Shown here: piece after piece, positions 42,333 through 50,792 of the stretch
Position numbering within the stretch: the stretch's first letter is position 1
How the letters are laid out: each line of letters opens with the position of its first letter
From: CAYWKL01 sp964459095
GTDB lineage: Bacteria; Patescibacteriota; Microgenomatia; Daviesbacterales; UBA10151
Assembly: GCA_964459095.1 (NCBI GenBank)
Contig: CAYWKL010000002.1
Location: 22,412-86,411 of the forward strand
Direction of reading: 5' to 3'
DNA length: 64,000 nucleotides
Translations under genes and position numbers: made by a program
Notes under the pieces: model-generated
The model's database searches: none
The model's input: only the letters and a program-made list of their open reading frames with translations
What the model was told of the DNA's origin: nothing

Positions 42333-42581
42333 TCACCTTAATGTAACCTCTCTCATAAATTTATTAGCACTTGCCTTTGTAAATAATTTATCAAAATCAT
42401 TCTTTTCAATAAATACAACAAACACCTCGTCCCTCAACCTCCTTATTCTGTGTATCATCTTTATTGCACTATTCTTGTTATTCACATTTGCGCATACTTC
42501 TAATGTTCTCTTTAACCTATCTTTCAGTTCTCTTTCACTTATCTTCCTATCCCCTAATATATTTAATTCATCTTTCTTCAT
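42333..42581 (-). CDS. Basic helical protein (82 aa)
   Basis: SERELKDRLKRTLEVCANVN, and the end FMREVTLR. No family recognised. Confidence 0.5.
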   Translation of the reverse strand: MKKDELNILGDRKISERELKDRLKRTLEVCANVNNKNSAIKMIHRIRRLRDEVFVVFIEKNDFDKLFTKASANKFMREVTLR

Positions 42582-42762
42582 CTTCTCTTACCTCTTTAAT
42601 CCCTTCTATAGCCTGCTCGATGTCAGTCATCTTCATGACAATCCCGAACAATGCCAGCACTTGTATGGACTGCAAAATTGTCCATCCGAAAAACTGCGGA
42701 CCCACAAGCATTACCACAAACCCACTGACAATAAAAATTCCATGCCTCCAATCCTTGTTCAT
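42568..42762 (-). CDS. Small membrane protein (64 aa)
   Basis: Two hydrophobic helices (IFIVSGFVVMLVGPQFFGW and VLALFGIVMKM). Overlaps its neighbours. Confidence 0.55.
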   Translation of the reverse strand: MNKDWRHGIFIVSGFVVMLVGPQFFGWTILQSIQVLALFGIVMKMTDIEQAIEGIKEVREDEER

Positions 42763-43019
42763 TTTCTCTCCCTCTCCTTAAGTTTATTCCATTGACTATC
42801 ACATTTACTCAATGCTTTCATCAGCAAATCTAATTCATCATTATTAAATGTAAATCCAAAATATTTCTGCTTCTTGTTCCACTCTTTCATAAACTTAGAT
42901 TTTGGCAATGTTATGGTTATTCCTTTCTTGTTCAAATAAATCTTTGAGTCATCTTCATAAGTTAACCTCATAATATTACCATACTCCTTATGCACACAAT
43001 AAGTTACATCTGCTTTCAT
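42759..43019 (-). CDS. Hypothetical protein (86 aa)
   Basis: Beta strands then helices (FTFNNDELDLLMKALSKCD). ATGA overlaps at both ends. Confidence 0.5.
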   Translation of the reverse strand: MKADVTYCVHKEYGNIMRLTYEDDSKIYLNKKGITITLPKSKFMKEWNKKQKYFGFTFNNDELDLLMKALSKCDSQWNKLKERERK

Positions 43020-43354
43020 CCTTTCAGCCTCCTTAATACAAATGATTTATCTACCTGTAAAAATAAGTTATCTACCTTTTTAAAGTCAATATCCGCCAAC
43101 CCGTCCTTGACTAACAATTTTAACTCTGACATAGCTCTCTCCCTTTCCCTCAAACTATACACTCCAAGATTGTTTCCTTCACCAACCCACCTTGAAGCGT
43201 ACCCTCTATTCCAAAACTCATTGTTAACCATATAAAAATCAACTTGTTCACAAACAACCTGAATCACCCACATCAGCCTGTCATCTGCAAAGTTCTCCAG
43301 CCAAATCGGAAACTTCCTATTATCAACCAATAGATTGCCTACTTTGGATTTCAT
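43016..43354 (-). CDS. Hypothetical protein with C-terminal tag (112 aa)
   Basis: Ends DKSFVLRRLKG, a tag copy, then ATGA into the next gene. Otherwise unrecognised. Confidence 0.5.
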   Translation of the reverse strand: MKSKVGNLLVDNRKFPIWLENFADDRLMWVIQVVCEQVDFYMVNNEFWNRGYASRWVGEGNNLGVYSLRERERAMSELKLLVKDGLADIDFKKVDNLFLQVDKSFVLRRLKG

Positions 43355-43366
43355 TGTATTAAACCC

Positions 43367-43507
43367 TCACAAAACTAAAACATAATAAATAACATAAACC
43401 CATCCTAAAATCCCATGAATGATAACCCACAATACAGATTTATTTAAACTCCATGATATTGTTACTGCAATAGCGCTTCCCAAACTGATTCCCGTTTCTT
43501 TCCACAT
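43367..43507 (-). CDS. Small membrane protein of phage type (46 aa)
   Basis: WKETGISLGSAIAVTISWS, then VLWVIIHGILGWVYVIYYVL resembles small membrane proteins common in phages (IHG..W.YVIYY). Two helices. Confidence 0.6.
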   Translation of the reverse strand: MWKETGISLGSAIAVTISWSLNKSVLWVIIHGILGWVYVIYYVLVL

Positions 43508-43532
43508 CTTAACCTCATACACTTCTATTAAT

Positions 43533-43760
43533 TCATTTAATCTCTTCTATTCTCCACTCCCTTTCTGATGTTCCAGCATAAAAATTAGTTGTGTGAAATT
43601 TTCCAAATAATTTAATAAAAATTCTATGAAGATTTGGTTTATCTGATACAAACTGCTGAAATTCCTTTGAAAGCCATTTGTCATTGGCTAATTTAATTAA
43701 CCACCCTAATTCATTACCCTTTAAGGAAACTACCTGTTTTAATTGATTAGATGATTTCAT
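43533..43760 (-). CDS. Hypothetical protein (75 aa)
   Basis: Helical then beta (LGWLIKLANDKWLSKEF). ATGA overlap with the YopX gene. No family recognised. Confidence 0.5.
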   Translation of the reverse strand: MKSSNQLKQVVSLKGNELGWLIKLANDKWLSKEFQQFVSDKPNLHRIFIKLFGKFHTTNFYAGTSEREWRIEEIK

Positions 43761-44086
43761 TTCATCAACTCCGGATTTTCATAAATGTTGCCGATAACCT
43801 CTCTCCAATCTAAATTTGAACCAAACATAAATTGGGGTAGCTGTCTAATATCTTCAATAACAATTTCATGCATATCTTCTCCATCATGCCTTGAGCATAA
43901 CACAATATCCCCTTCATAAATCTCTTTTCCATTCTTGTCTTTGATACCTGTGAATTGCATAACTACTCCCATAGACTCAAAAAGTTCTTTCCAGGATATC
44001 CCACTATCCATTGTTTCGATGAATGATTCCCAATCAAACATCCTTTTATCTTCTCTACCAATACCTCTAAATTTAATCTCCCTCAT
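43757..44086 (-). CDS. YopX-family protein 2
   Basis: MREIKFRG, MQFTGIKDKNGKEIYEGDIV and the ending IGNIYENPEL. Its last 58 or so codons are identical in DNA to YopX 3 (58472-58858), while the N-terminal halves differ. 109 aa. Confidence 0.85.
   Translation of the reverse strand: MREIKFRGIGREDKRMFDWESFIETMDSGISWKELFESMGVVMQFTGIKDKNGKEIYEGDIVLCSRHDGEDMHEIVIEDIRQLPQFMFGSNLDWREVIGNIYENPELMK
43767..43942. repeat. 176-bp exact direct repeat (with 58482-58657)
   Basis: The two YopX genes share an unbroken run of about 176 identical bases 14.7 kb apart, including third codon positions. This indicates recent duplication or gene conversion. Confidence 0.85.
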
Positions 44087-44280
44087 TTCATCAGCCTCAG
44101 CAAAACCTTATATTTATCTCTTTCTTCTTTGGATAATCTAAATGGTAACAACTTACCATACATCCAAGAGTTCCTACCTTCACTTTTATATCCCTTAAAT
44201 TTTATACATACTTCACTTAAAAATTTACTTTGAGTTTGAAAATGTTTATTGTCCTTGCTTAACCAAAAATAATTTGGCAT
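44083..44280 (-). CDS. Protein with C-terminal tag-like end (65 aa)
   Basis: Ends DKYKVLLRLMK. Aromatic and basic (NYFWLSKDNKHF). ATGA into YopX 2. Confidence 0.5.
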   Translation of the reverse strand: MPNYFWLSKDNKHFQTQSKFLSEVCIKFKGYKSEGRNSWMYGKLLPFRLSKEERDKYKVLLRLMK

Positions 44281-44282
44281 CT

Positions 44283-44570
44283 TTAAATCAAACCTCTTCC
44301 CTGAGCTTTATGTTCTATTTCTGTATGCTCTAAAAAGAAATTCATCTTTGCAAAGCTATGCCCATACCTACATTTAGAGCATTCATAAAACACCCACCAT
44401 TGTTTGCCTGCTGCGTCTTTCAATCCAGCGTTATGCTCATAGCCCATAAACTCATTCATAACCCTGTCTTTCCTGCATGTGCCAAAACATCTGATTGAAG
44501 TGCCTTGCCATTTCTCTATGAATGAGGCAACTTCCCCACCCATCTCAATATCCATTATCCTGTCTGACAT
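44283..44570 (-). CDS. Zinc protein (95 aa)
   Basis: CFGTC and CSKC pairs with H..H further on (EHTEIEH), perhaps two zinc sites. Confidence 0.55.
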   Translation of the reverse strand: MSDRIMDIEMGGEVASFIEKWQGTSIRCFGTCRKDRVMNEFMGYEHNAGLKDAAGKQWWVFYECSKCRYGHSFAKMNFFLEHTEIEHKAQGRGLI

Positions 44571-44576
44571 TTTATA

Positions 44577-44771
44577 TCACCTCTTCATCATTCTCTTGCA
44601 TTTCTTGCAGTTAACCCGCTTGGCAATATCTGTTTTCTTCCAATTAGCTTCTACTGCCTGATTGCATAAGTAGAATATCTCAACTGCATCCGGCTGCTCT
44701 TTTGTTGGTCGTGGCTTAGTAATATACTTGTGCCTTACAATCTTTCCTTTAAATTTTCTGAACTTTGCCAT
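44577..44771 (-). CDS. Basic zinc protein (64 aa)
   Basis: LCNQ...CKKCKRMMKR; strongly basic. Located just downstream of the HNH cassette. Confidence 0.55.
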   Translation of the reverse strand: MAKFRKFKGKIVRHKYITKPRPTKEQPDAVEIFYLCNQAVEANWKKTDIAKRVNCKKCKRMMKR

Positions 44772-44773
44772 CT

Positions 44774-45388
44774 TTACAATATTACCTCTTTGTTATGTTC
44801 TTTCTTATGACATTTAGCACATAAAGTAAATCCTTCATCTTTCTCGTAATTAGTGTGGTGAAAATGTAAATCTTTATTACTGCTACATTTTGAGCATTTG
44901 TCTTCCCTTAACCCCAGGCATTGTGTTCTTCTATATGCCATCATGATTTCTGGATGCTTATTCCTATATTCCCGTTGCTTATCCATTAGCTCCTCTCTAT
45001 GCTTAATGTAATACCTATCATGCTCCCTTTTAAGTTGTTCTGGATTTCTTGTCCTATACTCCTTCTTCCTTTGTGCTAACCTTTTCTTATTCTTCTGAAA
45101 ATATTTCTTACTATTCTCCTTAATCTCCTCTTCATTCTTTTTATAATATCTTTCACGATATATTTGAATATGTTCTTTGTTATCTTCACACCATTCCTTA
45201 TAATATATGTTTAGTCTATCCTTATTTTGTTGCCTATACTCTTTGCTATATCTCTTTTGATATTCTCTTTCCTGTTCTTTATGTTTCTCCTTATATTTTT
45301 TATTATACTCACTAACTTTATCTTTATGCATTTCCCTATATCTTTTAGATGCTTCTGCTTGTCTCTTGTGTTTTTCTTCTACATTCAT
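44774..45388 (-). CDS. HNH endonuclease with repetitive N-terminus and host-gene tail
   Basis: About 130 residues of basic repeats (YKKKNEEEI, YFQKNKKRL, YYIKHREEL units) lead to CSKCSSNKDLHFHHTNYEKDEG, then LCAKCHKKEH, the HNH site with two zinc pairs. The C-terminal NKEVIL is identical to the end of the MoxR gene just before it; five of six codons differ, all silently. 204 aa. Confidence 0.8.
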   Translation of the reverse strand: MNVEEKHKRQAEASKRYREMHKDKVSEYNKKYKEKHKEQEREYQKRYSKEYRQQNKDRLNIYYKEWCEDNKEHIQIYRERYYKKNEEEIKENSKKYFQKNKKRLAQRKKEYRTRNPEQLKREHDRYYIKHREELMDKQREYRNKHPEIMMAYRRTQCLGLREDKCSKCSSNKDLHFHHTNYEKDEGFTLCAKCHKKEHNKEVIL

Positions 45389-45442
45389 TTAACTTTACCA
45401 CATAGAATAAATGAGAACTTATATATAAAGATTACTTCTTTA
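45389..45442 (-). promoter_or_regulatory. Promoter of the second HNH cassette
   Basis: TATA-like CTTTATATATAAG and a downstream CTATGTGG, the same pattern as at 39275-39330. Lies directly after the MoxR stop codon. Confidence 0.55.
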
Positions 45443-46456
45443 TTATAAAATAACCTCCTTATTCTGGGCGACCCAGATATCCAATGCCTTGCTTGCCATT
45501 ACCTTCTCCTGCATATCTGTCTTGAGCAAATCCTTGATAAGGACAACCGCAAACTCCTTCTGTATCTTGAGGGAATACTTAATCAATCTGTCAATCTTAT
45601 CCTGGTGCTCCCTGACGCAGTTTATCAATGCTGACACCAAGGCATACATTATGTTAGATTCTTCAGGCACAATGTCCTTGCCTTTCAATAATATATCTTC
45701 GGGCTTTGGAAGGTCTCTATATATTTTAAGCCATCCAAAATATTCAATTCCAGCTCCTTCCCCAATTGCTCCTTTCAACGCCTCAAATAATGTTCCGTTC
45801 TCTAATCCTAAATTCATCAATTCCGAAACATATTGCCAGCTTCTGGGGGTTGCGAATGAAACATTTTCTACATCCTCTTTATAATTATATAATAGGTCAC
45901 CTTTGCGATAATTGTGGAAACCTATTATCATTGGGTTAATATTATTGTTATAACTCCATTCTTTCCATTGGTCAAAATCAACATTGAAATTAATGTTAAT
46001 AAACCTATTATTCAATGCACTTGAAAGTCTTGTCACATACGCCCCATCCTGTAATCTATTCCCTGCGCATACTATCCTGACTTTGTCTGGAAGTTTATAT
46101 TCACCTATAGTTCTATCCAGAGTTAATTGCAAGGCAGAATTCTGAAGTGATTTCGAAGAGGTATTGAATTCATCCAAAAACATCAGCATATCCCTGTCAT
46201 AGTCTTCCGGCGGCAAGAAGACCGGCCGTGTCCATATAGTTTCCTTCTTATCCTTGTCTATTGTTGGCAATCCCCTCAAGTCAGTAGCATCCAACAAGCT
46301 TAATCTAACATCCCTGAATTCCCAACCTAATTCTTCTGCTACTTGTCTTACAACACTTGACTTCCCAACGCCCACAGCTCCATAAATAAATATAGACCTA
46401 TGTGGGTTATTCACTAAACTCTTCTTCAAAAAATCTTTGACTTCCTTTGGTTTCAT
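45443..46456 (-). CDS. MoxR-type AAA+ ATPase
   Basis: Walker A GAVGVGKS (residues 26-33), Walker B DMLMFLDEFN, and CAGNRLQDG with arginines after it, as in MoxR proteins (about 330 aa). MoxR ATPases act with VWA proteins as chaperone-like remodelers; the partner is at 39340-41619. Its own stop is followed at once by the HNH cassette. 337 aa. Confidence 0.9.
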   Translation of the reverse strand: MKPKEVKDFLKKSLVNNPHRSIFIYGAVGVGKSSVVRQVAEELGWEFRDVRLSLLDATDLRGLPTIDKDKKETIWTRPVFLPPEDYDRDMLMFLDEFNTSSKSLQNSALQLTLDRTIGEYKLPDKVRIVCAGNRLQDGAYVTRLSSALNNRFININFNVDFDQWKEWSYNNNINPMIIGFHNYRKGDLLYNYKEDVENVSFATPRSWQYVSELMNLGLENGTLFEALKGAIGEGAGIEYFGWLKIYRDLPKPEDILLKGKDIVPEESNIMYALVSALINCVREHQDKIDRLIKYSLKIQKEFAVVLIKDLLKTDMQEKVMASKALDIWVAQNKEVIL

Positions 46457-46471
46457 TTCCTACCTCCCTTC

Positions 46472-46810
46472 TTATTGTATGCTTTCAATCTCCTTTTCCA
46501 TTCTCTTCTCCTGTTCCAAATGCCCTTTAGAGGGCTTGCTGTTCATGATGATAACAACATCCCCTTCCATCTGCGGGACTCCAACATCCTGCATTAGGCT
46601 GTCATCTCCAAACCTTAAGAATCCTTCATCTCCCTCGCAAGCAAGACAAGCACTGCAACTAGGATTTATCTCGTATGGCCTTGCATTGCAATTGTGACCT
46701 TTCTCACAAGATTGGCAAAATCCCTGCTGGAAAAAGGTGCATCTAATCTGTTCACATCTTCTATGCCCTTCCTTTAAAACTTTAGGCGGGACTGTTGGCT
46801 GTAAATTCAT
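46472..46810 (-). CDS. Cysteine-rich metal-binding protein (112 aa)
   Basis: Nine cysteines clustered: C..IRC, CQSC, CNA, CSACLAC. Could hold zinc or an Fe-S cluster. Upstream of MoxR in the same run. Confidence 0.6.
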   Translation of the reverse strand: MNLQPTVPPKVLKEGHRRCEQIRCTFFQQGFCQSCEKGHNCNARPYEINPSCSACLACEGDEGFLRFGDDSLMQDVGVPQMEGDVVIIMNSKPSKGHLEQEKRMEKEIESIQ

Positions 46811-46821
46811 GGTTAATCACC

Positions 46822-47409
46822 TCAGTAATGCACATCTGCTGGCACAACATAACATTTTAAATCCTTGTATGGATTAGGTTCACCTTTCTTTTCATAAAGG
46901 AATTTCCATTTATCAAGAACATCTCTCAAATGTGAACCCTTATTTATCCCTTCTCCGTCATTATCATACAGAAAAATATTACTCCCCCTATACTGTCCAA
47001 CACAATTACAATAATACTTAAACATACTTAAATCACTATTATTATTTTCATTCAACCTTTGAATAACCTTAGTCTTGTCGTTTGTAACTTCCTCTTCAAA
47101 TAGTTCCTCATCAGAATAAACCTTTAGATTATCCCTAACCTTCTTGATATACTCCATAAAATTATCTTTGGTGTATTTCATTCCTTCATCAATCAACTTC
47201 TTTCCTTCTTGACTTGTGGCTAATGCAACAGGAGTTATATTGCCCCATCTTCCTTTACCGCTCACGGGAGAGCCTTCCTCGTCAAATGTTTTGTAGTAGT
47301 CAAACGGCTGCCCACCCTCACCACATAGTCTTTCAAAAATAACTTTAGCTTTATCTAAAGCGTCTTCTTCATTCTTAGCATATACACATGCTCTTATTAT
47401 CATATGCAT
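46822..47409 (-). CDS. Hypothetical protein with internal tag (195 aa)
   Basis: The N-terminal part (IIRACVYAKNEEDALDKAKVIFERL) resembles DUF-type phage proteins with a ferredoxin-like start. Internal NDKTKVIQRLNEN is a tag copy at about residues 113-125. Unknown. Confidence 0.55.
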   Translation of the reverse strand: MHMIIRACVYAKNEEDALDKAKVIFERLCGEGGQPFDYYKTFDEEGSPVSGKGRWGNITPVALATSQEGKKLIDEGMKYTKDNFMEYIKKVRDNLKVYSDEELFEEEVTNDKTKVIQRLNENNNSDLSMFKYYCNCVGQYRGSNIFLYDNDGEGINKGSHLRDVLDKWKFLYEKKGEPNPYKDLKCYVVPADVHY

Positions 47410-47415
47410 ATTGTA

Positions 47416-47820
47416 TCACCCTCTCCCTATCAGCCTATCCTTGACATCCTGCTTATCTTTATTTAATTTCCTTGTCTCGTCCATTTCATCAAGAGTCACT
47501 TTGTTATCTAATATCCTTTGAACAAACTCAACAACATCTTTGTTGAACTTAAACTTCTGCATGATATAACCCAATTCAACAGAAGTATAAAGTTTTGGAG
47601 CAGAATACTCCCTCAATATCAAAGCCAAATCTCCAGCCAAATGCTCAGTCATTATAATCTCAGATTGCCCTCTCATCCGGATAGCAACTCCGTTCTTGTA
47701 TTTCTTGATATAAAGTTGGTTGCCAACAGATGTTGTAGAACTATGTTTAGTTACATCCACTTCCATCCTACCTATCCTGATTATCCTCTTTGGCTTAAAC
47801 TTTAGGTGTTTCATCTTCAA
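47416..47820 (-). CDS. Hypothetical protein with C-terminal tag (134 aa)
   Basis: Basic beta-rich N-terminus (RIIRIGRMEVDVTKH). Ends DKQDVKDRLIGRG. ATGA overlap with the DUF932-like gene before it. Confidence 0.5.
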   Translation of the reverse strand: MKMKHLKFKPKRIIRIGRMEVDVTKHSSTTSVGNQLYIKKYKNGVAIRMRGQSEIIMTEHLAGDLALILREYSAPKLYTSVELGYIMQKFKFNKDVVEFVQRILDNKVTLDEMDETRKLNKDKQDVKDRLIGRG

Positions 47821-48632
47821 GCATTTATCAACCTGCTTACAACTGCATATTTAAACATCTTCTCACTTATTAAGTCTAGCTTCTTCCTTCTGTGAACATC
47901 TGACTTGAAAGACCTTTCCTCTATAACACTCAGCATATACAGAAAAGTATCCCACAAATTCATGTCATATGTGCTTAACACCTTCTTGATTACTTTCTTC
48001 CTCAAGTAATTATCCTTTATTTCAACCTCGTCCATCATCGCTGTTACATAAGTCTCATTGGCCTTAATCTTCTCAAACTCAGTTAATATAGTCTTCCAGA
48101 TTTCCCTCACCTTGTCAACAACAACAAGAAAGTTCTGGGTTATCTGCATTGCCTTCCCCATGTGCATTCTCTTGAACCCCGCTATCTTCTTGGGCACAGT
48201 TATTATCTTATCGCCATGGCTGACACAAAACTTTATGATTACAGATGTTGTCCTGTTCACGCTGTTCAGGGCCACCATCCCAATCCTGTCGCCACCATTC
48301 ACTTTCAGCTTCTCGTCATTCGGGAAGACATCCATCAATCCAACTCCGTTGTAGTAGATGCATTGTCCATCTAAATAAGGTATTCCATCAATGAGCTTTT
48401 TAAACACTTCATCAAACTGCACGAGCGAATAACTCTTGCTCACAAAAGCCAAAGGAATTGTGCTGCCCTCTTCTGTTACTGCTTTCCAGTTCTCTGCTTC
48501 TGCCCAGCCATAATCCAAGTTCTCTTTAACCCCATCATCTGACTCAACTCTTTCATCCTCTCTAACTGCCGCATCCCTCAAAACAAATTTTGGAATCTGT
48601 TCTATCTTCTGTATTAACTGTTGCTTATCCAT
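47817..48632 (-). CDS. DUF932-like phage/plasmid protein with C-terminal tag
   Basis: PLAFVSKSYSLVQFDEVFKKL, then MDVFPNDEKLKVNGGDRIGMVALNSVNRTTSV follows the DUF932 pattern (phage/plasmid-like protein of unknown function). Ends FKYAVVSRLINA, a tag copy. 271 aa. Confidence 0.5.
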   Translation of the reverse strand: MDKQQLIQKIEQIPKFVLRDAAVREDERVESDDGVKENLDYGWAEAENWKAVTEEGSTIPLAFVSKSYSLVQFDEVFKKLIDGIPYLDGQCIYYNGVGLMDVFPNDEKLKVNGGDRIGMVALNSVNRTTSVIIKFCVSHGDKIITVPKKIAGFKRMHMGKAMQITQNFLVVVDKVREIWKTILTEFEKIKANETYVTAMMDEVEIKDNYLRKKVIKKVLSTYDMNLWDTFLYMLSVIEERSFKSDVHRRKKLDLISEKMFKYAVVSRLINA

Positions 48633-48638
48633 TATGTT

Positions 48639-48770
48639 CTACCTCTCTCTTTTATGTTTGTAATCGTTCTCGTCTTTAAACTCAATATTTAACCCATCTA
48701 GCACTTCTTTAAGATGTTTCTCTTCCTCTTCACTCATCAAGTCAACATTCTCAATTACTATCTTTCTCAT
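48639..48770 (-). CDS. Small acidic protein (43 aa)
   Basis: GAAGG lies before the ATG. Helical (SEEEEKHLKEVLDGL). Overlaps the upstream gene by 20 bases. Confidence 0.5.
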   Translation of the reverse strand: MRKIVIENVDLMSEEEEKHLKEVLDGLNIEFKDENDYKHKRER

Positions 48771-49236
48771 CCTTCTTCACCTTCTCCAAATTCAAATCTT
48801 CAGCCCTCTTCACATTATAGGGATTATTGGTGTTTCTACCTTTGCCTTCTATTATCTCGTCTGCATTCAACACTAATTTCTTGTTATCACAAGTGCATGG
48901 ATTATTGTAGCATCCCATACACTCATCACCCAACTTAACTTTTGAATGATGCAACTCGGTATCCCAATCAAATTTTAATTGAATGTCCTTAACCTGAATA
49001 AATGAATTCCTATTACTCAGCCTTGCTACAACTTTCTCCTTATCGCCATTCTTCGCAAAAATAGCACATCCCCACAAATCAAAAGCATCTGTAAAACCGC
49101 AAACTTGTATTGCATTCCTAATATCATGGCCGGAACCTGAAGGAGTAAATATATAACCCACTTCTTTTCTGATACCATTATCTGTTGCTATCACTCTGAC
49201 TTCCTGCTTATTCTTCAGTTCAAATTCAAGTTCCAT
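48751..49236 (-). CDS. Zinc-binding protein with internal tag (161 aa)
   Basis: Beta-rich first half. Internal GDKEKVVARLSNRN is a tag copy. CMGCYNNPCTC gives one zinc or disulfide cluster. No family recognised. Confidence 0.55.
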   Translation of the reverse strand: MELEFELKNKQEVRVIATDNGIRKEVGYIFTPSGSGHDIRNAIQVCGFTDAFDLWGCAIFAKNGDKEKVVARLSNRNSFIQVKDIQLKFDWDTELHHSKVKLGDECMGCYNNPCTCDNKKLVLNADEIIEGKGRNTNNPYNVKRAEDLNLEKVKKDEKDSN

Positions 49237-49238
49237 CT

Positions 49239-49394
49239 TTACCCCAGTAAATCATAGCTATCATACCATTCATCATGGCACTTTTGGCTGCAAAAACCCC
49301 TAAACCCAAGATACTTGCCACATTCCAAGCAACCATGCATTGGGTTACAGTCTCCAAGCAATCTTCTAATAACTCTTTCTTTGTCATCCATCAT
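49239..49394 (-). CDS. Tag-bearing zinc mini-protein (51 aa), leaderless
   Basis: Opens with DDKERVIRRLLGD, a tag copy, then CLECG...CSQKCHDEW, a zinc knuckle. TATA lies about 24 bases upstream, so the transcript is leaderless or nearly so. Confidence 0.6.
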   Translation of the reverse strand: MMDDKERVIRRLLGDCNPMHGCLECGKYLGFRGFCSQKCHDEWYDSYDLLG

Positions 49395-49398
49395 AGTT

Positions 49399-49422
49399 GT
49401 AATACCTAAACTTATATTTAAA
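49399..49422 (-). promoter_or_regulatory. Promoter with operator motif
   Basis: TTTAAATATAAG (49411-49422) followed by TTAGGTATTAC (49399-49409), both on the minus strand; the same pair occurs at 30856-30879. Confidence 0.6.
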
Positions 49423-49449
49423 CCTTTCTACCACTTCTCTATTCATTAC

Positions 49450-50764
49450 AAAATCGTGCCAAGAAAGCCCACTGCTTTAGCTGTGGGATGAATTGGCACA
49501 AATCCTCCGAAATGTTTAAATATAAGTGTGTATACTCTCTCATTATGGTCGTTCAACAAATGTTCAAATATAGGATTTATCCTTCTTCTAAACAAAAGAT
49601 TTGCTTGATTAACAATTTCAAGATTTGTAAATCTGCTTATAACAATCTTCTTGCTATCTCTAAAGATGTTTATAAATTTGGTAATGTTTCTTTGACAAAA
49701 TTTGACTATGATGCGATAACTAAAGGTTATTCTCCTTATATTCATTCTCAAGTGATGCAGAATGTTTCTGACAGGGTTAGCAAAGCATTTGCTAATTTCT
49801 TTCGCAGAGTCAAACAGAACGCTAAAAGGAAAGGTTTTCCTCGTTATAAATCCAGAGTTATGAGCATCACTTATCCTCAGTCTGGGTTCAAGTTCATCAG
49901 CAACAAGCACATCAAGGTTTCCAAGATTGGCAACCTGCCAATCATCCTGCACAGAGTTCCTAAAGGTAAAATTAAAACCATGACTATCAAACAGAATAAA
50001 GCAAGGCAATGGTTTGCTACTTTCTGTTGTGAAATGTCTGAAACTAAAGTTGTTCATGCCAACCCTAAATCTAAAGTTGGCATCGATGTCGGGCTTAAAG
50101 ATTTTGCTGTCATGTCCAATGGTGAGTTTATAAGCAACCCTCGTCATTTGATTAAATCCGAAGCAAGACTTAAAATCTTGCACAAGAGGGTAAGCAGAAA
50201 GGCCAAAGGTTCTGCTAACCGCAGAAAAGCAAGATTTAGATTGGCTAAGCTCTATGAAAGGGTTAATAATCAAAGGAGTGACTTCCTGCATAAGTTGAGC
50301 AGGAAGATTGTTGCTAAATTTGGTATTATTGCCGTTGAGGATTTGCAAATCAAGAATATGGTTAGAAATCACCATCTCGCTAAACACATATCTGACGCTT
50401 CCTGGAGTAACTTCATCAAATGTTTGGAATACAAAGCTGTAACAAGCGGTTCTAAGCTGGTGAAAGTAAATCCGAGAGGGACTTCGATGGCTTGCAGTAA
50501 GTGCGGCAACATTCAGGATATGCCTTTGGCTATCCGAGAGTTTTCCTGTGCTTCTTGCGGTTTTGCTTGCCATCGTGATTTAAATTCGAGTTACAATATT
50601 TTAGTAAGGGCGGACTGCCCTGAACTTAACGCCTGTGGAGACAAGCATCTCTGCAACCGAGCAATCGGCTGTAAGTGCTGTCATGGAAGCAGGAACTATA
50701 AACGATATAGTTTGAACGACCATATCGTTTGGAAGCTCCACATTTTAATGTGGAGAGGATGTCA
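49450..50764 (+). mobile_element. IS200/IS605-type element with TnpB only
   Basis: The left end follows TTAC (49446-49449) and holds a hairpin (GCCCACTGCTTTAGCTGTGGG), a typical IS605 left-end form. The right end has CTCCACATTTTAATGTGGAG (50736-50755), a perfect hairpin. No tnpA is present. Joining the flanks recreates GGTAA at the end of the minus-strand gene at 50762-51571, so the insertion hit its stop codon, which became TGA. The exact right edge is inferred. Confidence 0.8.
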
Positions 50765-50792
50765 CCACTCCTGCCATCTTGACAATCCATAA
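49545..50792 (+). CDS. tnpB: TnpB RNA-guided nuclease (IS605 OrfB)
   Basis: RuvC-type sites: GIDVGLKDFAVM (D), IIAVEDLQIKNM (E), and the last D in CHRDLNSSYNI. The zinc finger CSKCGN...CASCG lies before it. The ATG at 49545 (MVVQQMFKYRIYP) is fixed by TTTAAATATAAG 27 bases upstream. TnpB uses an RNA from the element's right end to cut DNA. The frame runs past the right-end hairpin, so the last residues come from flanking DNA. 415 aa. Confidence 0.92.
   Translation: MVVQQMFKYRIYPSSKQKICLINNFKICKSAYNNLLAISKDVYKFGNVSLTKFDYDAITKGYSPYIHSQVMQNVSDRVSKAFANFFRRVKQNAKRKGFPRYKSRVMSITYPQSGFKFISNKHIKVSKIGNLPIILHRVPKGKIKTMTIKQNKARQWFATFCCEMSETKVVHANPKSKVGIDVGLKDFAVMSNGEFISNPRHLIKSEARLKILHKRVSRKAKGSANRRKARFRLAKLYERVNNQRSDFLHKLSRKIVAKFGIIAVEDLQIKNMVRNHHLAKHISDASWSNFIKCLEYKAVTSGSKLVKVNPRGTSMACSKCGNIQDMPLAIREFSCASCGFACHRDLNSSYNILVRADCPELNACGDKHLCNRAIGCKCCHGSRNYKRYSLNDHIVWKLHILMWRGCHHSCHLDNP

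Noticed and set aside
49446..50573. A 375-codon open frame on the minus strand
   Set aside because: It lies exactly antisense to tnpB, whose protein motifs are clear; the antisense product has no recognisable features and no promoter.
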